DNA of 64,000 nt from Dermatemys mawii (Eukaryota; Chordata; Testudines; Dermatemydidae). The notes below the pieces were generated by a model, which was not told the DNA's origin, searched no databases, and saw only the letters and a list, made by a program, of their open reading frames with translations. The position numbers and the translations under genes are program-made. Within the stretch, counting starts at the first letter, position 1. Every line of letters begins with the position of its first letter. The stretch covers positions 18,640,712-18,704,711 of the forward strand of contig ML677358.1 in the NCBI GenBank assembly GCA_007922305.1. Direction: 5' to 3'. This document shows, piece after piece, positions 1 to 12,683 of this stretch.

Positions 1-2381
1 TGAACTGTGCAAAATTAGTTGGTGTTTCTTTGAAGTCTAGTTCTTTGAAGACAGGAGATCACATCTTTAATAATACCATTACAAACTACATCTCTATGTG
101 AGCATTTCAGCAGAAATGTCAAAGAGTGAACTGACATGGAGAGTGAAACACCCTTAGATCCTGTCCCACTCTACATCTTCTAACCAGGCAGAGGCTTGGT
201 CAGTTTGTGCTTACGCAGCAGCTTTTTTGCCATCACAACTGTATTTGTAAGTCTACCTACCTATGTTCGTATCAGTGAATTCTAGGAAAATCTGGGCAGC
301 TATCCTATAGTGCCTCTGCAGGGGACAAGAGTGCCCAGGACAGCAGCATATGGAATAATGCAATACTGGATGTCTTGTCTAGCTACCAGACAAACTACGT
401 AAGTGAACACCCAGCAAGGGTATCCTGTATACCCTGCAAAGAAATAGTAAGCTGAACTTGTTATACAAACCACAACTATGTGAGAGGGTGATACTGACCA
501 TTGTTACTAACCTACTTTTAGGTACTTGTATGTGGACACAAGTGACATTTAGCTGTGTCAGTAACTGGTTATGTAATCAGTTAGATGATGTAGGGTGGAC
601 AGGGCTTTAGAGAGAATTCCTCTAGGTCAACCTTGAAGCACACTGGGCATTTAGGAAGTTTCAGTCTCCAGGACTGTCAAACAGTCTTGCATTTTTCCCT
701 ACAACTAGATTTATGTGATAGCAAAGATGAATGAATGGTTGCTGCCATTAGAAAAAAAATTAAAAGACATGGAAACTGAAGATGTGAACACATCAAAACT
801 TTCACAATAACATATGGGGATGATGTACTATAGGACATTTCAGAGGGCTGAAAAACATCTTTCTTAGGGTGAAAAACATCCAGAGTTCAATTACACTACA
901 ATCTAAGAACCCTATATCCTGCAAAAAATTATATGCATACTTAATTCTACAAAATGCAAGTAGCTGTTTACTTCAGAAAGACATATATAAAGTTAAGCAG
1001 CAAGACTTTGCAGAATCAGGGCCTACAACAAAAGTAAAAAAGAAAAATATATCATGAGGGAGTGACTTATGTAGCTCACTTACTCAAACGCAAAAGGAAT
1101 CTTACAAAAGTAAATGCAAGGGATACTGATATGTCATAGTGTTTAATAATAGCAGCTGTTGCATGTGTAGAGTATTTAGAGTGTATCTAGAACATATAAA
1201 TTCCTACTAGCTTAATTTTTATAAGCACATCAAAGATGCACGTTAAAAATGGTATATGCACTTATGGTTAAAATGACATTTTATGTAGTACTTGGGTCCA
1301 AAAAAGCACAACGTACATGAAGTCCATTATTAAATTTAAAATTAAATATAAAACTGTGTTCTAGTGGACTGAAATAGAAATTATCTAGTCTCCATAAAAG
1401 GGAACCAATAGCAATGAGTCTTCATCTCCAGTTAAGTAAATATTCGAGATTTTTTTTTAAAATTTTTTTTTAAAGAATCCAATACCAAGCATAAGTTAGA
1501 CTACAATTTCAAAGACACATACCAATCAGTTTACTGTTTTACTGGCTTTATGTGCATTTTTTTCCTAAAATCTATTCCACAGATGTAAGCCACTGAAGAA
1601 CTCAGGCAGTAATCTATTTCCATCAGCTTCAACAAAGAGTTGTCCCTGGTGTCTGCTCAAACACCATCTGAGAAAATTAGTAGTAACTGCAATGGATTTA
1701 CAATAGCATGAAACTGGTGTAAACAACATAAACAGCCACCCACTATGTTCTGGACCCAGGAAGAACATCCATTGTTCTGTACTGTAAAACGGTTACAATC
1801 CTGCTATATAAACTCTCTCTCAAAGACCATCATTTCCTCATTACATCATGCAACAATATTAATGAATTTAGGCATTAATAAAAAAGGCTTCCTGCGTGTC
1901 TTAGGTACAGGAAAATGTTAATCCTTGCATGTTGCAATGTATAGTAGTAGGTTGACTAAAACCAAGGCACAGCTGCAGTTTTTCTCCTTCATAGGCAGCT
2001 GATTATTTAAAATAGTTGGCGTGGACAGCCACAATAATGGATTGTGATGATTTAATACCTGCAATATCTTACAGAAGAGAAACAATGAATTTCTAATGAA
2101 AGCTTTTTCACTAAACTACACATCAATGTGATCAAACAAAACTCAGAATGGTTTCCAGTTTTTTCAGTGTGAAACCTAGAGGATACATTGCATAAAAGAT
2201 ATGTACAGCAGTCTAACACAGACTTAATTTAAAAACTCTAAGCACAGTAGTCCAGAAGATGAACTGGTAGGGATTTTTGTATTAAGACTACAGAAGAGAG
2301 TCCACACACACACTGAAAGGACCACAGGAGCACCTATTTTTTGTTTTTTAAATGCTAACTAAAAAAGCAAAAAATATTTTC
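1..2381. other. No gene recognised; AT-rich non-coding DNA
   Basis: Open frames here are short and none resembles a known protein or is bounded by convincing splice sites. If the CpG block to the right is a promoter firing leftwards, this would be its first intron on the - strand, but I cannot show an exon. Ends at an assembly gap. Confidence 0.5.
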
Positions 2382-2781
2382 NNNNNNNNNNNNNNNNNNN
2401 NNNNNNNNNNNNNNNNNNNNNNNNNNNNNNNNNNNNNNNNNNNNNNNNNNNNNNNNNNNNNNNNNNNNNNNNNNNNNNNNNNNNNNNNNNNNNNNNNNNN
2501 NNNNNNNNNNNNNNNNNNNNNNNNNNNNNNNNNNNNNNNNNNNNNNNNNNNNNNNNNNNNNNNNNNNNNNNNNNNNNNNNNNNNNNNNNNNNNNNNNNNN
2601 NNNNNNNNNNNNNNNNNNNNNNNNNNNNNNNNNNNNNNNNNNNNNNNNNNNNNNNNNNNNNNNNNNNNNNNNNNNNNNNNNNNNNNNNNNNNNNNNNNNN
2701 NNNNNNNNNNNNNNNNNNNNNNNNNNNNNNNNNNNNNNNNNNNNNNNNNNNNNNNNNNNNNNNNNNNNNNNNNNNNNNNNN
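2382..2781. other. Assembly gap (400 N)
   Basis: A run of 400 N. Its right flank is very GC-rich, so part of a CpG island is probably missing. Confidence 0.99.
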
Positions 2782-3080
2782 GCATTTCCCCCTCTGGGGC
2801 ACTTGGCCCCGGGACTGCAAACTGCCGCCCTCGCCCACCCTCCTCTTCGTTCTCTCCTTACAGAGTCCCTGCGCCGGGCTCTGTGCAGAGAGCGAGCCCC
2901 GCTGTGCGGGTGTCTGCTCACATCTCAACGCTGCACGTGTGCGCGGATCGCCCCGCGCCCCCCAAAGAGTAACGGAGCGGGTCGGCAGGGAAGGGCTGTG
3001 TGGCGATCCCATTCCCAAACACTAAAATGCAGCCACGCCCGGGCTGGATCACAGCGGCTGTTTAGCAGCAAATAGCTACG
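2782..3080. promoter_or_regulatory. CpG-rich block, probable promoter/first-exon region of an unseen gene
   Basis: The sequence switches abruptly from AT-rich to GC-rich with many CpG dinucleotides (for example around 2866-2995), then returns to AT-rich DNA after about 3080. Such blocks in vertebrates usually mark promoters. On the - strand a donor-like GTAAGG occurs near 2856-2861. In human, RNF145 lies upstream of UBLCP1 and is transcribed away from it, which would fit a - strand start here. That identity is an inference from synteny; no coding exon was found. The left half is hidden by the gap. Confidence 0.45.
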
Positions 3081-4537
3081 ATTTAAGAGAGGAAGTGAAG
3101 AATATATTGCAGTTGAGGGAAATTACAGGGGGAAGTACAGACAGACGATTATAGGGTTTTGGTTTTTTCCCCTCTAGCTGCCCTCACAGGAAAGTCTAAC
3201 CCCTGAAAAGAATCTGGTTCTCCAAGTGGGAATTTGATCAAGACACAGGACCTAACACACCTTTTTCAAAAGTGCCACAAGCTCTTCAATAACCATGAGA
3301 AAGCACACAACATCTGTTTCGTGTCTCCTCCAGAAGATAATGCAAAATCCTTCATTGCAGGAGGGAAAGACTGAGAAATGCTTTGTGATCAATTCCAAAT
3401 AAGGGAGTCTCCCTCTTAACTACAGTAAGAGACTTTACAGATGTGTCTAGTATATATTTAAAATGTTGGCAAAGTAACTGAAGCCCTAAACAAGTTTGTT
3501 ACCATCCCTCTTCTCCAAAAATGACACTAAAGTCAGAGGCTTGATTTAAATTATGATGAAAGATTATTTTTTTAAACGCTAATGACCCCTGGCCAAGTCT
3601 CAGTTCTGCCTGTTTAGAATTTGAAAGATTTAACAGGCTATGCTATAAATCAGAAAATCAGCCCTCAACATCTGGTAAAATTCAGTGGTATATTCTCTGG
3701 ATGGATTTTTCTATAGATATCTCTACCTTTATAATAAGTTTTAAAATGAAATTCAGTGGAACCCTGTTGTAAAGCACACAATAATTTAGCAATTAAAATG
3801 TTAAAAGTTACTATAAAAGAGTAGGTAATGCAATATCTTTTATGGGACCAACTGAACAAGCTTTCGAGCTTACTTTGTCTCTCTCGTATCCTGGGGGCAA
3901 CGTGGCTACACTACTGCAAAAACTTACATCTTTTTTAATAGTGTACTTTTATTTCAATAGCCTCTTTTGTTGCAGGACCTGCTGAGATAATTGATCTTTT
4001 GTTGTGATGCTTTGTCATCTTTTTCAGCTGGAGAGAATATTTAGTGTCACAGTCATTCCTGAATAGCTGGAAGTATTGTTGAAAGACCCACAACCCTTAC
4101 TAATGTAAAAAGTCCCATAGGAATACTCAAATGAGTAAGGGCTGCAGAACTGGGGCCTAAATGTGTGTGGTAAAGCAAGAGTTATAGCCAAGCCAGATGA
4201 ATGAATTTGGCCTGATGGTTTATTAATTGTAAAGCTCCATTGTTTGAGGCATTTCAAATTAAGCAGCAGAAAAGCAGCAAAATTATTCAGAAGGCAAAAA
4301 TCCTGTTGTGGCCAGGGATGGAGTATTCAACGTTACATTTTTTCTTCCCATGTGTAACTTACACGAGGATTGGAGGACTTCCCACAAAGTCACAGATTCT
4401 ACAGAGGTGTAGGGTTAGTCGTTAAGCCATCCAGCACTACAGAGCACATTCAAAGATTCAAAGAACAAGCTCTGTCCATTTTTTGAAAATTACCCTTATT
4501 TGAGTGCCCCAAACCTTCTTCAAAACACTCAAAGGCC
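3081..4537. other. No gene recognised
   Basis: AT-rich non-coding DNA with only short chance frames. No repeat family was recognised with confidence. Confidence 0.5.
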
Positions 4538-4830
4538 TGGTCTACGCTGGGGGGCGGGTGTCAATCTAAGATATGCAACTTCAGCTACTAGAATAATGTA
4601 GCTGAAATCAACGTACTTGGATCCACTTACTGCGGCACCTTCACTGTGGTGAGTCGACTGCCAGCGCTCCCATCAGCTCTGCCTGCGCCTCTCGTGGCAA
4701 TGAAGTACACGAGTTGACAGGAGAGTGCTCGGGGATCTACTTATTGCATCTAGACTAGACATGATAAATTGACATCCGCTGGATCAATCGCTATCCGCCG
4801 ATCTGATGGGTAGTGTAGACATACCCATAG
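4538..4830. mobile_element. Small inverted-repeat DNA element (TGTCTACACT-type ends)
   Basis: Begins with a GGTCTACGCT-like end and finishes with a GTGTAGACAT-like end, which are imperfect inverted complements. The GC-richer interior contains the block 'cttcagcta..gtagctgaa' and GATCGAT/TTATCG-like palindromic pieces. Related copies occur at about 31355-31600 and 33715-33990. I recognise it as a repeat common in turtle genomes but cannot assign a named family. Boundaries are approximate. Confidence 0.6.
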
Positions 4831-6189
4831 AAGGCCGTTTATTCCCTTATCTTCTTTTTCTACATACAAGTAACTTCTGTTTCTGTGAGATTCAGACTAC
4901 ATTCATTGAAATCAATGGCAAAGCTCCCATTTAATGGTGCAGTATCAGTGCCTGTGAGTCCTAACTCCATATAATCAATGGTACTCCTGCTGAGAAGCAT
5001 AAAAATGGCATCTTACACAGAGAGAACTATCACATCATTCACAATTACAGATAATGTGAATCATTTATAGGAAATGTTTTGAAAATTCCTTTTTTGATAT
5101 ATTTCTATTCTTATTTAGTAAGTATTTATGTAATAAAGGTATTATAACAATCTATGTGTGCAAGCAAATGATAAGAATCCAATCTCAGTTTTTGTTTCGT
5201 CCATCTCTCGTGTTTTTCATTCTGAAAAATGTTTTAGTTCAGAAAGGCACAAGCTTCTAATGGGTAGACCAGGTACATGGCTTTCCAATTGCTCCACTGT
5301 TATATTTTTAAAAATCGTTCTGCTTCACTTGTCACTGATTTCAAAGGCCTTTTATAATTCTCCATTATTGTAGCTATGAATTCTGAATTCAATTATCATT
5401 TACATCTTGTTAGAACACAGGCAAACAATCTGGATTCCAAACTTTTAGCAATCAGCAGAAAAAAGAGCGGCCACATCTCAGAAACAAAAGCTCTGTTGAG
5501 GTCCGAAGAAAAGCCTGCACGGAGGCATCTCATTAAAACTTTCAAAAGACCTCCTCATAGCTCAGAGATAATGTGGAAGCTGGTGACAGTGGCTGGACAA
5601 GTGCCAACACCTCAAATCAGACACAAAGACAGCCTCTGTGAGAGGGTTCAAGAATAGCAGAAACACTGGCATGAAAGAAAATGCAATGTATTTTCAAGAT
5701 GGAAAACGATTGAAGGCTTTATATTTTAATGTTTTCCATGCAATTACTGCAAGAAACATTTATATTAATTTATTTACACACACACACAAATAAAAGTTCA
5801 TTTTTCTATGTATCAGGCACAGTGACAAAATAAAGAGTAATGATTACACACACCAACTATATCAAAAGAACATTATTAAAGTTGCAAAGTCAAGCACTGA
5901 AAAGTTAGGAAATGTCAGATTTTACTCTGACCCCCTTCTGCTCATGCATTATGACAGTCTTTAATTACATGATCACATACTATTTTTTTCACAGGACCCT
6001 GCCTCATTCAGAGCACAGGATTCACAGTGCTCACTTAACGAGGAGCAGCTATCAGTATTTTTTTTAATCCTCATTGTTCAGCGTGTGGCACCAGGATTTC
6101 TTTACTGCACACCATTCAAACTTGACTCTGTACACAGAATTATGGATTTCCTCCTGGTCTTTTCTATGTTGCTCATCCATATAATATAT
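4831..6189. other. No gene recognised; short simple repeats
   Basis: Contains a fragment with 'cattgaaatcaatgg'-type palindromic repeat sequence near 4905-4985 and an (AC)n run near 5776-5790. A 93-codon open frame at 5376-5657 resembles no protein I know and has no splice context, so I do not call it a gene. Confidence 0.45.
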
Positions 6190-6315
6190 ACGTACTCCAC
6201 AGTAATTATCTTCACAGCTCCCCTGTAAGTTGAGGAGGTGCTATCTTACAGATGGGGAGGTGAGGCACAGAGAGAGTAAGGTCAAAAGAATCCACTAACT
6301 GGGTTTCCAGTCTGA
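6190..6315 (-). mobile_element. MIR-type CORE-SINE fragment
   Basis: Shows the reverse complement of the MIR core and tail ('cttacagatggggaggtgaggcacagagag' region), i.e. the usual 'cctcagtttccccatctgtaa' motif. Boundaries approximate. Confidence 0.65.
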
Positions 6316-6324
6316 GTCATCTAG

Positions 6325-6480
6325 AACCAGATCCTCAAAGTTATTTAGGTGCTTAACTCCCAGTGGAAGTTAGCATTGTTTATAGCATTTTGTATGTTCA
6401 AAGCACAGCTCCCAGTGACTTCAGTTGCAGTTGTGAGTGCTCAGCACCTCTGTAGATCTGACCTCATGTCAGACAGGTCC
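6325..6480. mobile_element. Palindromic small repeat ('cttaactcccagtggaagttag' family)
   Basis: Contains 'cagatcctcaaagttattt' followed by the near-palindromic 'aactcccagtggaagtt' and 'agtgctcagcacctct'. The same family appears near 9430-9480 and 29225-29290. It looks like a non-autonomous DNA element of reptile genomes; the family name is not known to me. Confidence 0.5.
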
Positions 6481-7768
6481 TATGTCTGGCAGCCAGAAAT
6501 GAGAAATGCACAATTAGTGACCACCTATGAAAAGTCTGGTTTAAGCGCATCACATAGGAACTCTAGGAGAGGAACATAGAGAATCCAGTCCTCTAGAGCA
6601 GCATTCAATTGCCTTCATGAGACCACCTTTCTCTTCCCGTATTCCCCTGCATCATGTACTACACACCTTCCAATTTCTGAAACAAATGAAACAGCAATCC
6701 TACAGACATATTCCTTCACTATACAATGCCAGAGCAGGTTCTTCCTGTGAATGAGGCAAAGGTCCTGTGAAAAAATAGTATGAAACATACTTTTTAGTGT
6801 GCAATTTCCAAGGTTTTTTAAAGGAGAAAACGACAATAAACAGAAATTCCAACATGTGGAATCATACTGACTTCCACATGGCCGTCAGCAGGGTGTCCTT
6901 CAGATCCACAGCACAGACCTCTGCCTCTGCCAGTTCTTCTAACAGAGTAACTCATAGCAGTTGTAGATTGTCACCCTGTCTGTGGACCACCCACTGGATA
7001 AAAGGATAAAAAGCATCCGTTGTCAGTGGGTTTCAGATATTTGCTGACAGAAGAACGGGACTCAGGAATTTGGGTTCCGTTCCAGGCTTTGGAGTGGAGT
7101 GTTCTCTAGTGGGCACAATCACCTCTGACTGTTGTCCCCAAGTATGACCCCTTCTAACCCATTCCCTTCAACCAGTACTATCTTCCCCATCCCTGCCTCC
7201 TCATCCCATCTCGTTGCCTACTCAGTCCTAGTCTTCATCCCAGTTCTAGTCTTATTGCCCTGCCAGTCTTAGTTTCCCCCTGGAGTCAATCTCCACATCT
7301 GATCTGTCATTTCTCCCACAGGCTCCCCGTCTTCTTGCCCAGCTGTCTCATATTCCCCCCCACCCTAGGCTCCTCATTTGACCGGTCTTCCCCCAATTCC
7401 GAGTGTCCTTGTCTAGCCAGCTCCGGACTGTGTCCCAGAACTCTCCCACAACCTAGGCTCTTAATCTATCTTTCTCTCCCCAGGCTCCCAATTCTTCTCT
7501 TCCCATCTCCCTGTTCCCAGTCACTTGGCCCAGTCAATCCGTCTCTCCCCCATCTCTACTTCCATACTTTCCAAGATCCTGTTTCTCACACTATCACTGA
7601 GAATCATACAGGAAAGACCAAAAATCAGCAAGAAGATTTTATCATTACAATAATAATGAATGACCCTGACCCAAGAAAAATATATAGCTCCCAAAATGTA
7701 CAGAACATACCACTGCCTAAGGATAGGCAGTAGTAATGTACTAGTCTTTGTATTGAGAAACTCTAAAA

Positions 7769-7976
7769 CAGGCCTGCACAACATGCGGCCCGGGGGCCAC
7801 ACGCGGCCCACACGGGCTCACTGTGCAGCCCATGGGAGGTAAGTAGGGGTGGGGCAAGCCAAGCGGTGGGGTGGGGAAAAGCGGATGGGTGTGGGGTGAG
7901 GGCGGGGCTTTTCAGCCCGCAGCTGGGTTTTTTGCAGTAATATGGCCCTCGCTGCTTTCCGAGTTGTGCAGGCCTG
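7769..7976. mobile_element. hAT-type non-autonomous element with perfect TIRs and TSD
   Basis: The 208-bp element starts CAGGCCTGCACAAC and ends with its exact inverse complement GTTGTGCAGGCCTG (14-bp perfect terminal inverted repeats). It is flanked by an identical 8-bp direct repeat, CTCTAAAA, at 7761-7768 and 7977-7984. An 8-bp duplication and CAG..CTG ends are the signature of hAT transposons. The interior has 'gcggccc' repeats and no coding capacity, so it must have been moved by a transposase supplied elsewhere. Confidence 0.9.
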
Positions 7977-8169
7977 CTCTAAAACATCAGGTAGAAGAGA
8001 GAGCTGGAGATGGGAGGAAAGTGATGAATTAATTTTTGCTCTGCAAGCAAAAGTACCACAATTATCTATCTCACTAAGGCGCCCAACATCCTTCTCCAAC
8101 TTCAGGTAACTTAGAACACAAGAGTAACAGAAGAAAGCAAGTGATGAATCAGCTCATACATATAATGCC

Positions 8170-8480
8170 ACCCCATAGTAATTATAGCATGTACCAACAC
8201 CAGTATTAAATAATCCTTACAACGCTCCTGTGAAGTAGCTATAGAAGTACTGTAAACTAGATTTTATAGATGGGGAAACTGAGATAAAGACTATGGAAAG
8301 CTTACATTTTCAAGTCTCCACTAATAGTGAGTGTTTAGGTTTAAACTTGAGACACTGCTCTCTCTCTCCAGCTGGTCTCCTTACAACAGACACCCCAAAT
8401 CAGGGTTAAATTTTCAAGTGTTCACTAAGTGACTTGCCTAAAGCTATACAGTGACTCAGATCAGAGCCATGATTCATGAT
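8170..8480 (-). mobile_element. MIR-type CORE-SINE, decayed
   Basis: Reverse complement of MIR-like sequence: 'tagatggggaaactgagataaaga' region near 8265-8290 and 'agtgacttgcctaaagc..acagtgactcagatcagagcca' near 8425-8470. The middle is diverged or interrupted. Confidence 0.55.
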
Positions 8481-8541
8481 TCCTGAAAGTCATGACTGGG
8501 CACAAAGTCTACTAGAAGATTATGCTGCCTGTTACATTGAC

Positions 8542-8937
8542 CAGGGTGGACAACCTGAGCCTGAGCCAGAATTTACTGATGTACATTACCAAAGAATACA
8601 GTAATACGTCAGCAGCCCCCCTATCAGCTCTCTCCCACCCCTCCCCTGGCAATCCCACTCATCGGCACCTCCCTCTCCCTCCCGGCACCTCCCAATCAGT
8701 TGTTTCATGGCAAACAGGAGGTTGGGGGGGGGGGGAGGAAAAGGGGGCAGGGCATATCAGGTTCAGAGGAGGGGGCAGGACAGGGTGGAGTGGGGGTAGG
8801 GCCTGTGCAGAGCCAGAGGTTGAGCAGTGAGCACTCCCTGGTACAGTGGAAAGTTGGCACCTGTAGCTCTAGCCCCGGAGTCGGTGTCTATACAAGGAGC
8901 CGCATATGGCTCCGGAGCCACAGGTTGGCTACCCCTG
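8542..8937. mobile_element. hAT-like non-autonomous element, diverged
   Basis: Left end CAGGGTGGACAACCTGAGCC and the reverse complement of the right end, CAGGGGTAGCCAACCTGTGG, match at most positions, giving terminal inverted repeats of about 20 bp. The interior is GC-rich with a long G run near 8725-8737. The motif 'cattgac' touches the left end and lies 3 bases outside the right end, so the target duplication is unclear. No coding capacity. Confidence 0.6.
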
Positions 8938-10069
8938 ACTCATTGACAATCAATGGTCATGATCAGCAGTGAGGCCTGAATAAAATCTGCACTTGGCATT
9001 AACTCATTTTGCCCAGCTTTGAACCTACTCGGATACTATAGGTTTTAGTGTTTGACTTGTACTCAAATACTATTGGATTCATCTACCCCTTCAGAGAGAC
9101 TATGAAAAAGGGAGCAGGGTGTGGGGCAAAAGGAAAAAGAAACAGGAGACTGTGCAAAAAAGGCTGAAATGGGAGGCAGGGATTCATAAAACTTGATTTA
9201 ACACCCATGAAACTTCAACTGGGACACTGCTTGTAGGGGGTTCTTCTGTCCCTCAGAACACAGACTCCCCTTTACATTTTTTTTCTGGCATGTGTTTAAT
9301 TTAGAGGGGGGTGAGGGAATGTCACAGATTCAGATGATTTTTCCAAACCACAAAACTGTCTGAGGGGCTTGCAAAGCCTAAAATTCTGGACCGTTGGCCC
9401 ATCTATAATCTGTACCACACTAAGACCCTGCTCCAGCACCCACTGAAGTCAGTAAGAGTGGCAGATGCTCAACACGTCAGGCTTGCAGTGTTGTTACTTT
9501 TGCTTTTTAACTCATTCACTCTTTGTGATCTAGAATTTTTCCTTAATAGACCATTTCTGAAGGCAGCCTTCTGTTTGAGATTTCAATACTAACTTTTCTA
9601 TTTTTAATGGCCATTTTAAAGGATTCTTTTGTCCCATTTCCCAAAGAGAGCTACATACTGCAGCTGCTCTAAGGGTTTGATCCTGCTCTCTAATATGCAC
9701 CACACTTTAGGAAGTCAGCCACTGGGCTTCAGCACGTACGCACAGGAACACATTTTGCAAGATGCTCAGCAGTGTATGCCATGAACATGAGCTGCTGGAA
9801 CGGAGCCAGTGTGCATCGGTTTGATGTGCCACCATCTCTTATTTCACTCTGGAGCATTCCAGGACAGAGAGGATATAAGGAGAGACAGGAGGAAAGGCTT
9901 TCTTTAAAATTTTCCATGCGTTTTTCTTCTTGATTTCCTGCAGTTGCAGGTACCTCATTCTGTACCCACTTAGCATTGTCCACAAGACTTACCCTTCCAC
10001 TACACAAAAGAGACTGTGCAGTCTACTGGATTTAACCTGAAACTAGGTACCACCAGCTCCCAGACTCAA

Positions 10070-10335
10070 ATTCTGTGTAGGACTTAGGTAAGTCACTTAA
10101 CCCACTCTAGACCAAATTTAGTATTGCATCCATTTATGCCAGCGTTGAATTTGGAGCTGTGTGCCTCAGTTTCCCCAGCCAGGAATTATCTACACCACAG
10201 AGGTGTTGCAAGTGTTAGTTAAATGCTTGTATATCACCTAGCACAAGGGGGTGCTGCTCTCTGGCTGGGGCTTCTACTCATTATCACAATACCAACAATA
10301 ATAATAATAATAATTAATAATAATAAATTTGTGCA
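10070..10335 (+). mobile_element. MIR-type CORE-SINE with (AAT)n tail
   Basis: Contains the MIR core ('taagtcacttaaccc', 'gtgcctcagtttcccc', 'gtgttgcaagtgttagttaaatgcttg') and a 3' L2-like tail ('cacctagcacaagggggtgc'), finishing in an AAT microsatellite at about 10300-10328. Confidence 0.75.
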
Positions 10336-11689
10336 TCGTAGCCCAGGAACATACTTTGCTATATAAGCATTGAGGCCTAAAATAATTTCTCTTCATCTCC
10401 ATTCCCCAGATCAAATGAGAAAGCTTACTTACTTTTTCACTTCATTATTTTTCTGTTAGACTTGAAAGAACTATCAAAGATTTCAGAGATAAGGAAACTA
10501 CATGGCATCATTTTCCTACTCTACATCTTTAAAGAGAGAGGAAATGAGAACCAGCCTTGTAGGAGTATGGGAGAGGATAGCGTTCCTATGTAGCAGAAAA
10601 ATTTTATCTCAGAATATGACTTTGTTAATTACTGGAAACTTCCCCATAGAGGGACACATCAACAGAGGACAATTATGTGTGATAAAAGAAAAATATGATT
10701 TCAAGGAAAATGTCTTCTTGTCTGAGATACATACTGTTTGTTGTATCTGAGATGCATTTTAAAGGTTTAGCTGCCATTTTGGGGAGAAAACTCGTATTTG
10801 CTGCCCCTCAGTATCTCTTAAAATTACATATTTTTGTAAACTCCTCTATCACATATAATTTATTTAATGAGGCCTAAAAGTATCAACTTAAGACTTCGTA
10901 CAATTTCTACTTGAGCTCTAATATGTAAGAAATCAAGCAGTTTGCTGCAGAACAATTATTTTCCTAACTTCCATAAACAGAAAACCTATGTTACAGGACA
11001 TCATCTCTGTGCAGAGGTTACTTTTCTTTCTCTGAAGTACTCCTGTTCTGCTTGTTTGCTGATGGCAGAATTTGGAAGCTATGTAAAGGCACAGAACTCT
11101 CAGTGCATGGCCCTCTGTCTCCAACAGATTGCCTGGAATCCACATGGATTTCAATCAAACTCATAAGCTGTTCCATAAGTGCAAACAATGATCTAGGGAA
11201 ACATAAATGAGAGGAACCTGGCAGTTTTACTGCTCCCTAAATGCCAGCTCCACGTTTTTTTCACTGGAGAAGACAATCTGATCCACTGAGTGTGAAAATA
11301 AGTGTCAACAGAGAGAAGGCACCACCTCCTCTAAGTCAGTCATACTAGGCAAATTATTTAAATGATTCTATTTTAAAAGGTTAGTTTCCCCACTTCATAT
11401 ACCTTAATAAAAAGTATACTGCAAAAAGATAATTTTCCTAGCTATAAACAGAGCCTCACGATCACAATTAGAAATTCCTATGTTGTCATAAATAAATGTG
11501 CAGTAGTACAAGAATATGAACTTGTTATTTATCTCCCTGACACTCTGTGAACATTGAATGGTGACTTCTATTTGTATGTGCTGATTTATTTTTTAAAACT
11601 ACATTTATAGATTACTTCTTTACAGGAGGCTACCAAAACCAGAGATATTGACAGAGTAGTAAATGAACACTCATCTAACAAAGGATACA

Positions 11690-12190
11690 TATACACTATC
11701 TGTGCTACAGCAGGAAGCTTATAGCACTGCTGCTATGCCCACTGTAGCATAGACAACTGCTACAGCTACAGAAGGGTTTTTTCTGTTGTTGTAAATCCAA
11801 TCCCTCACAGTAGCTAGGTTGACGGAAGCAGTGTCTACAACAGGGCTTAGGTCATCTTAACTAATGTCCCTCGGGGTGTGTGTGTATTTCTTACACTCAT
11901 GAGTGACATAGCTAGGTTGATCCAACTTTTAGGTGTATGGCCAGGTCTACATTATAAGCTTACATTAGTATAACTATCTCACTCGGGTATGAAACATCTA
12001 ACCTCCAGCACAGACTGCACTGTGTTGACAGGAGAGCTTCTCCTGTTGACAAATCTACTGCCTCTCATGGAGGTGCATTAACTACACTGATGGGAGAAGT
12101 TCTCCTGTCAGTGTGATAGAGTCTGTCCTAATGCACTACAGCTCAGTCACTGCAGCTTTTCTAAGTATAGACCTGCCCCCAGACCTATAT
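11690..12190. mobile_element. Small inverted-repeat DNA elements, two decayed copies
   Basis: Two adjacent copies of TGTCTACA-ended repeat sequence. The second begins near 'ccaggtctacatta' (11941) and ends near 'agtatagacctg' (12165-12176), with interior 'gttgacaggagag..ttctcctgttgac'. They resemble the element at 4538-4830 but are degraded. Boundaries are rough. Confidence 0.45.
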
Positions 12191-12427
12191 GCTAGTGTGG
12201 TTGAAAAACTTCTGTAGCCAGCAACAGAGCCTCCCATGGTGGAAATCTACTCCTATAGGGTGGACGTAGTGCTGTGTTAAATGGCTCTTATGCAGAGCTG
12301 AAGCAAGAGCCACTGTAGGCATGTAGCTTAAATGGGGCCTAATCAAATGAACTGGTGCTAGCAGCGTTGGGAGCTCTAGTGCCGATTGGGTTTCAGCTGT
12401 CAATGTAGAATTTAGCCTCTTGCCAAT

Positions 12428-12683
12428 TAAGCCTTGATTATACACAGCAAGTACATCAATTTATTTAAAACAGTTTCTAAATCTACTTAGTTAACTTGGT
12501 ACAACCTTCTCATGTCAATACCATTTAAAATGTAGCTTAATCTGATAACATATTGAATTAAGTTAAATTTATATTAGCTACTCTTAAAACTGATTTATGA
12601 GTGTCCACACAATAGTGTTCTACTGACCTGATTTAGACAACAGTTTAGTTAAATCAGTGCACTTTGAGTGTAGTCAAGGCCTT
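12428..12683. mobile_element. Small inverted-repeat DNA element (AAGGCCTTGACTACAC ends)
   Basis: The left end 'aagccttgattatacac' and the reverse complement of the right end 'gtgtagtcaaggcctt' match with few differences. The AT-rich interior has no coding capacity. A related decayed copy may lie at 43655-43785. Confidence 0.55.

Noticed and set aside
2348..3018. Long open frames of 145-219 codons across the first gap
   Set aside because: They are open only because N codons were translated as X; the real sequence is unknown.
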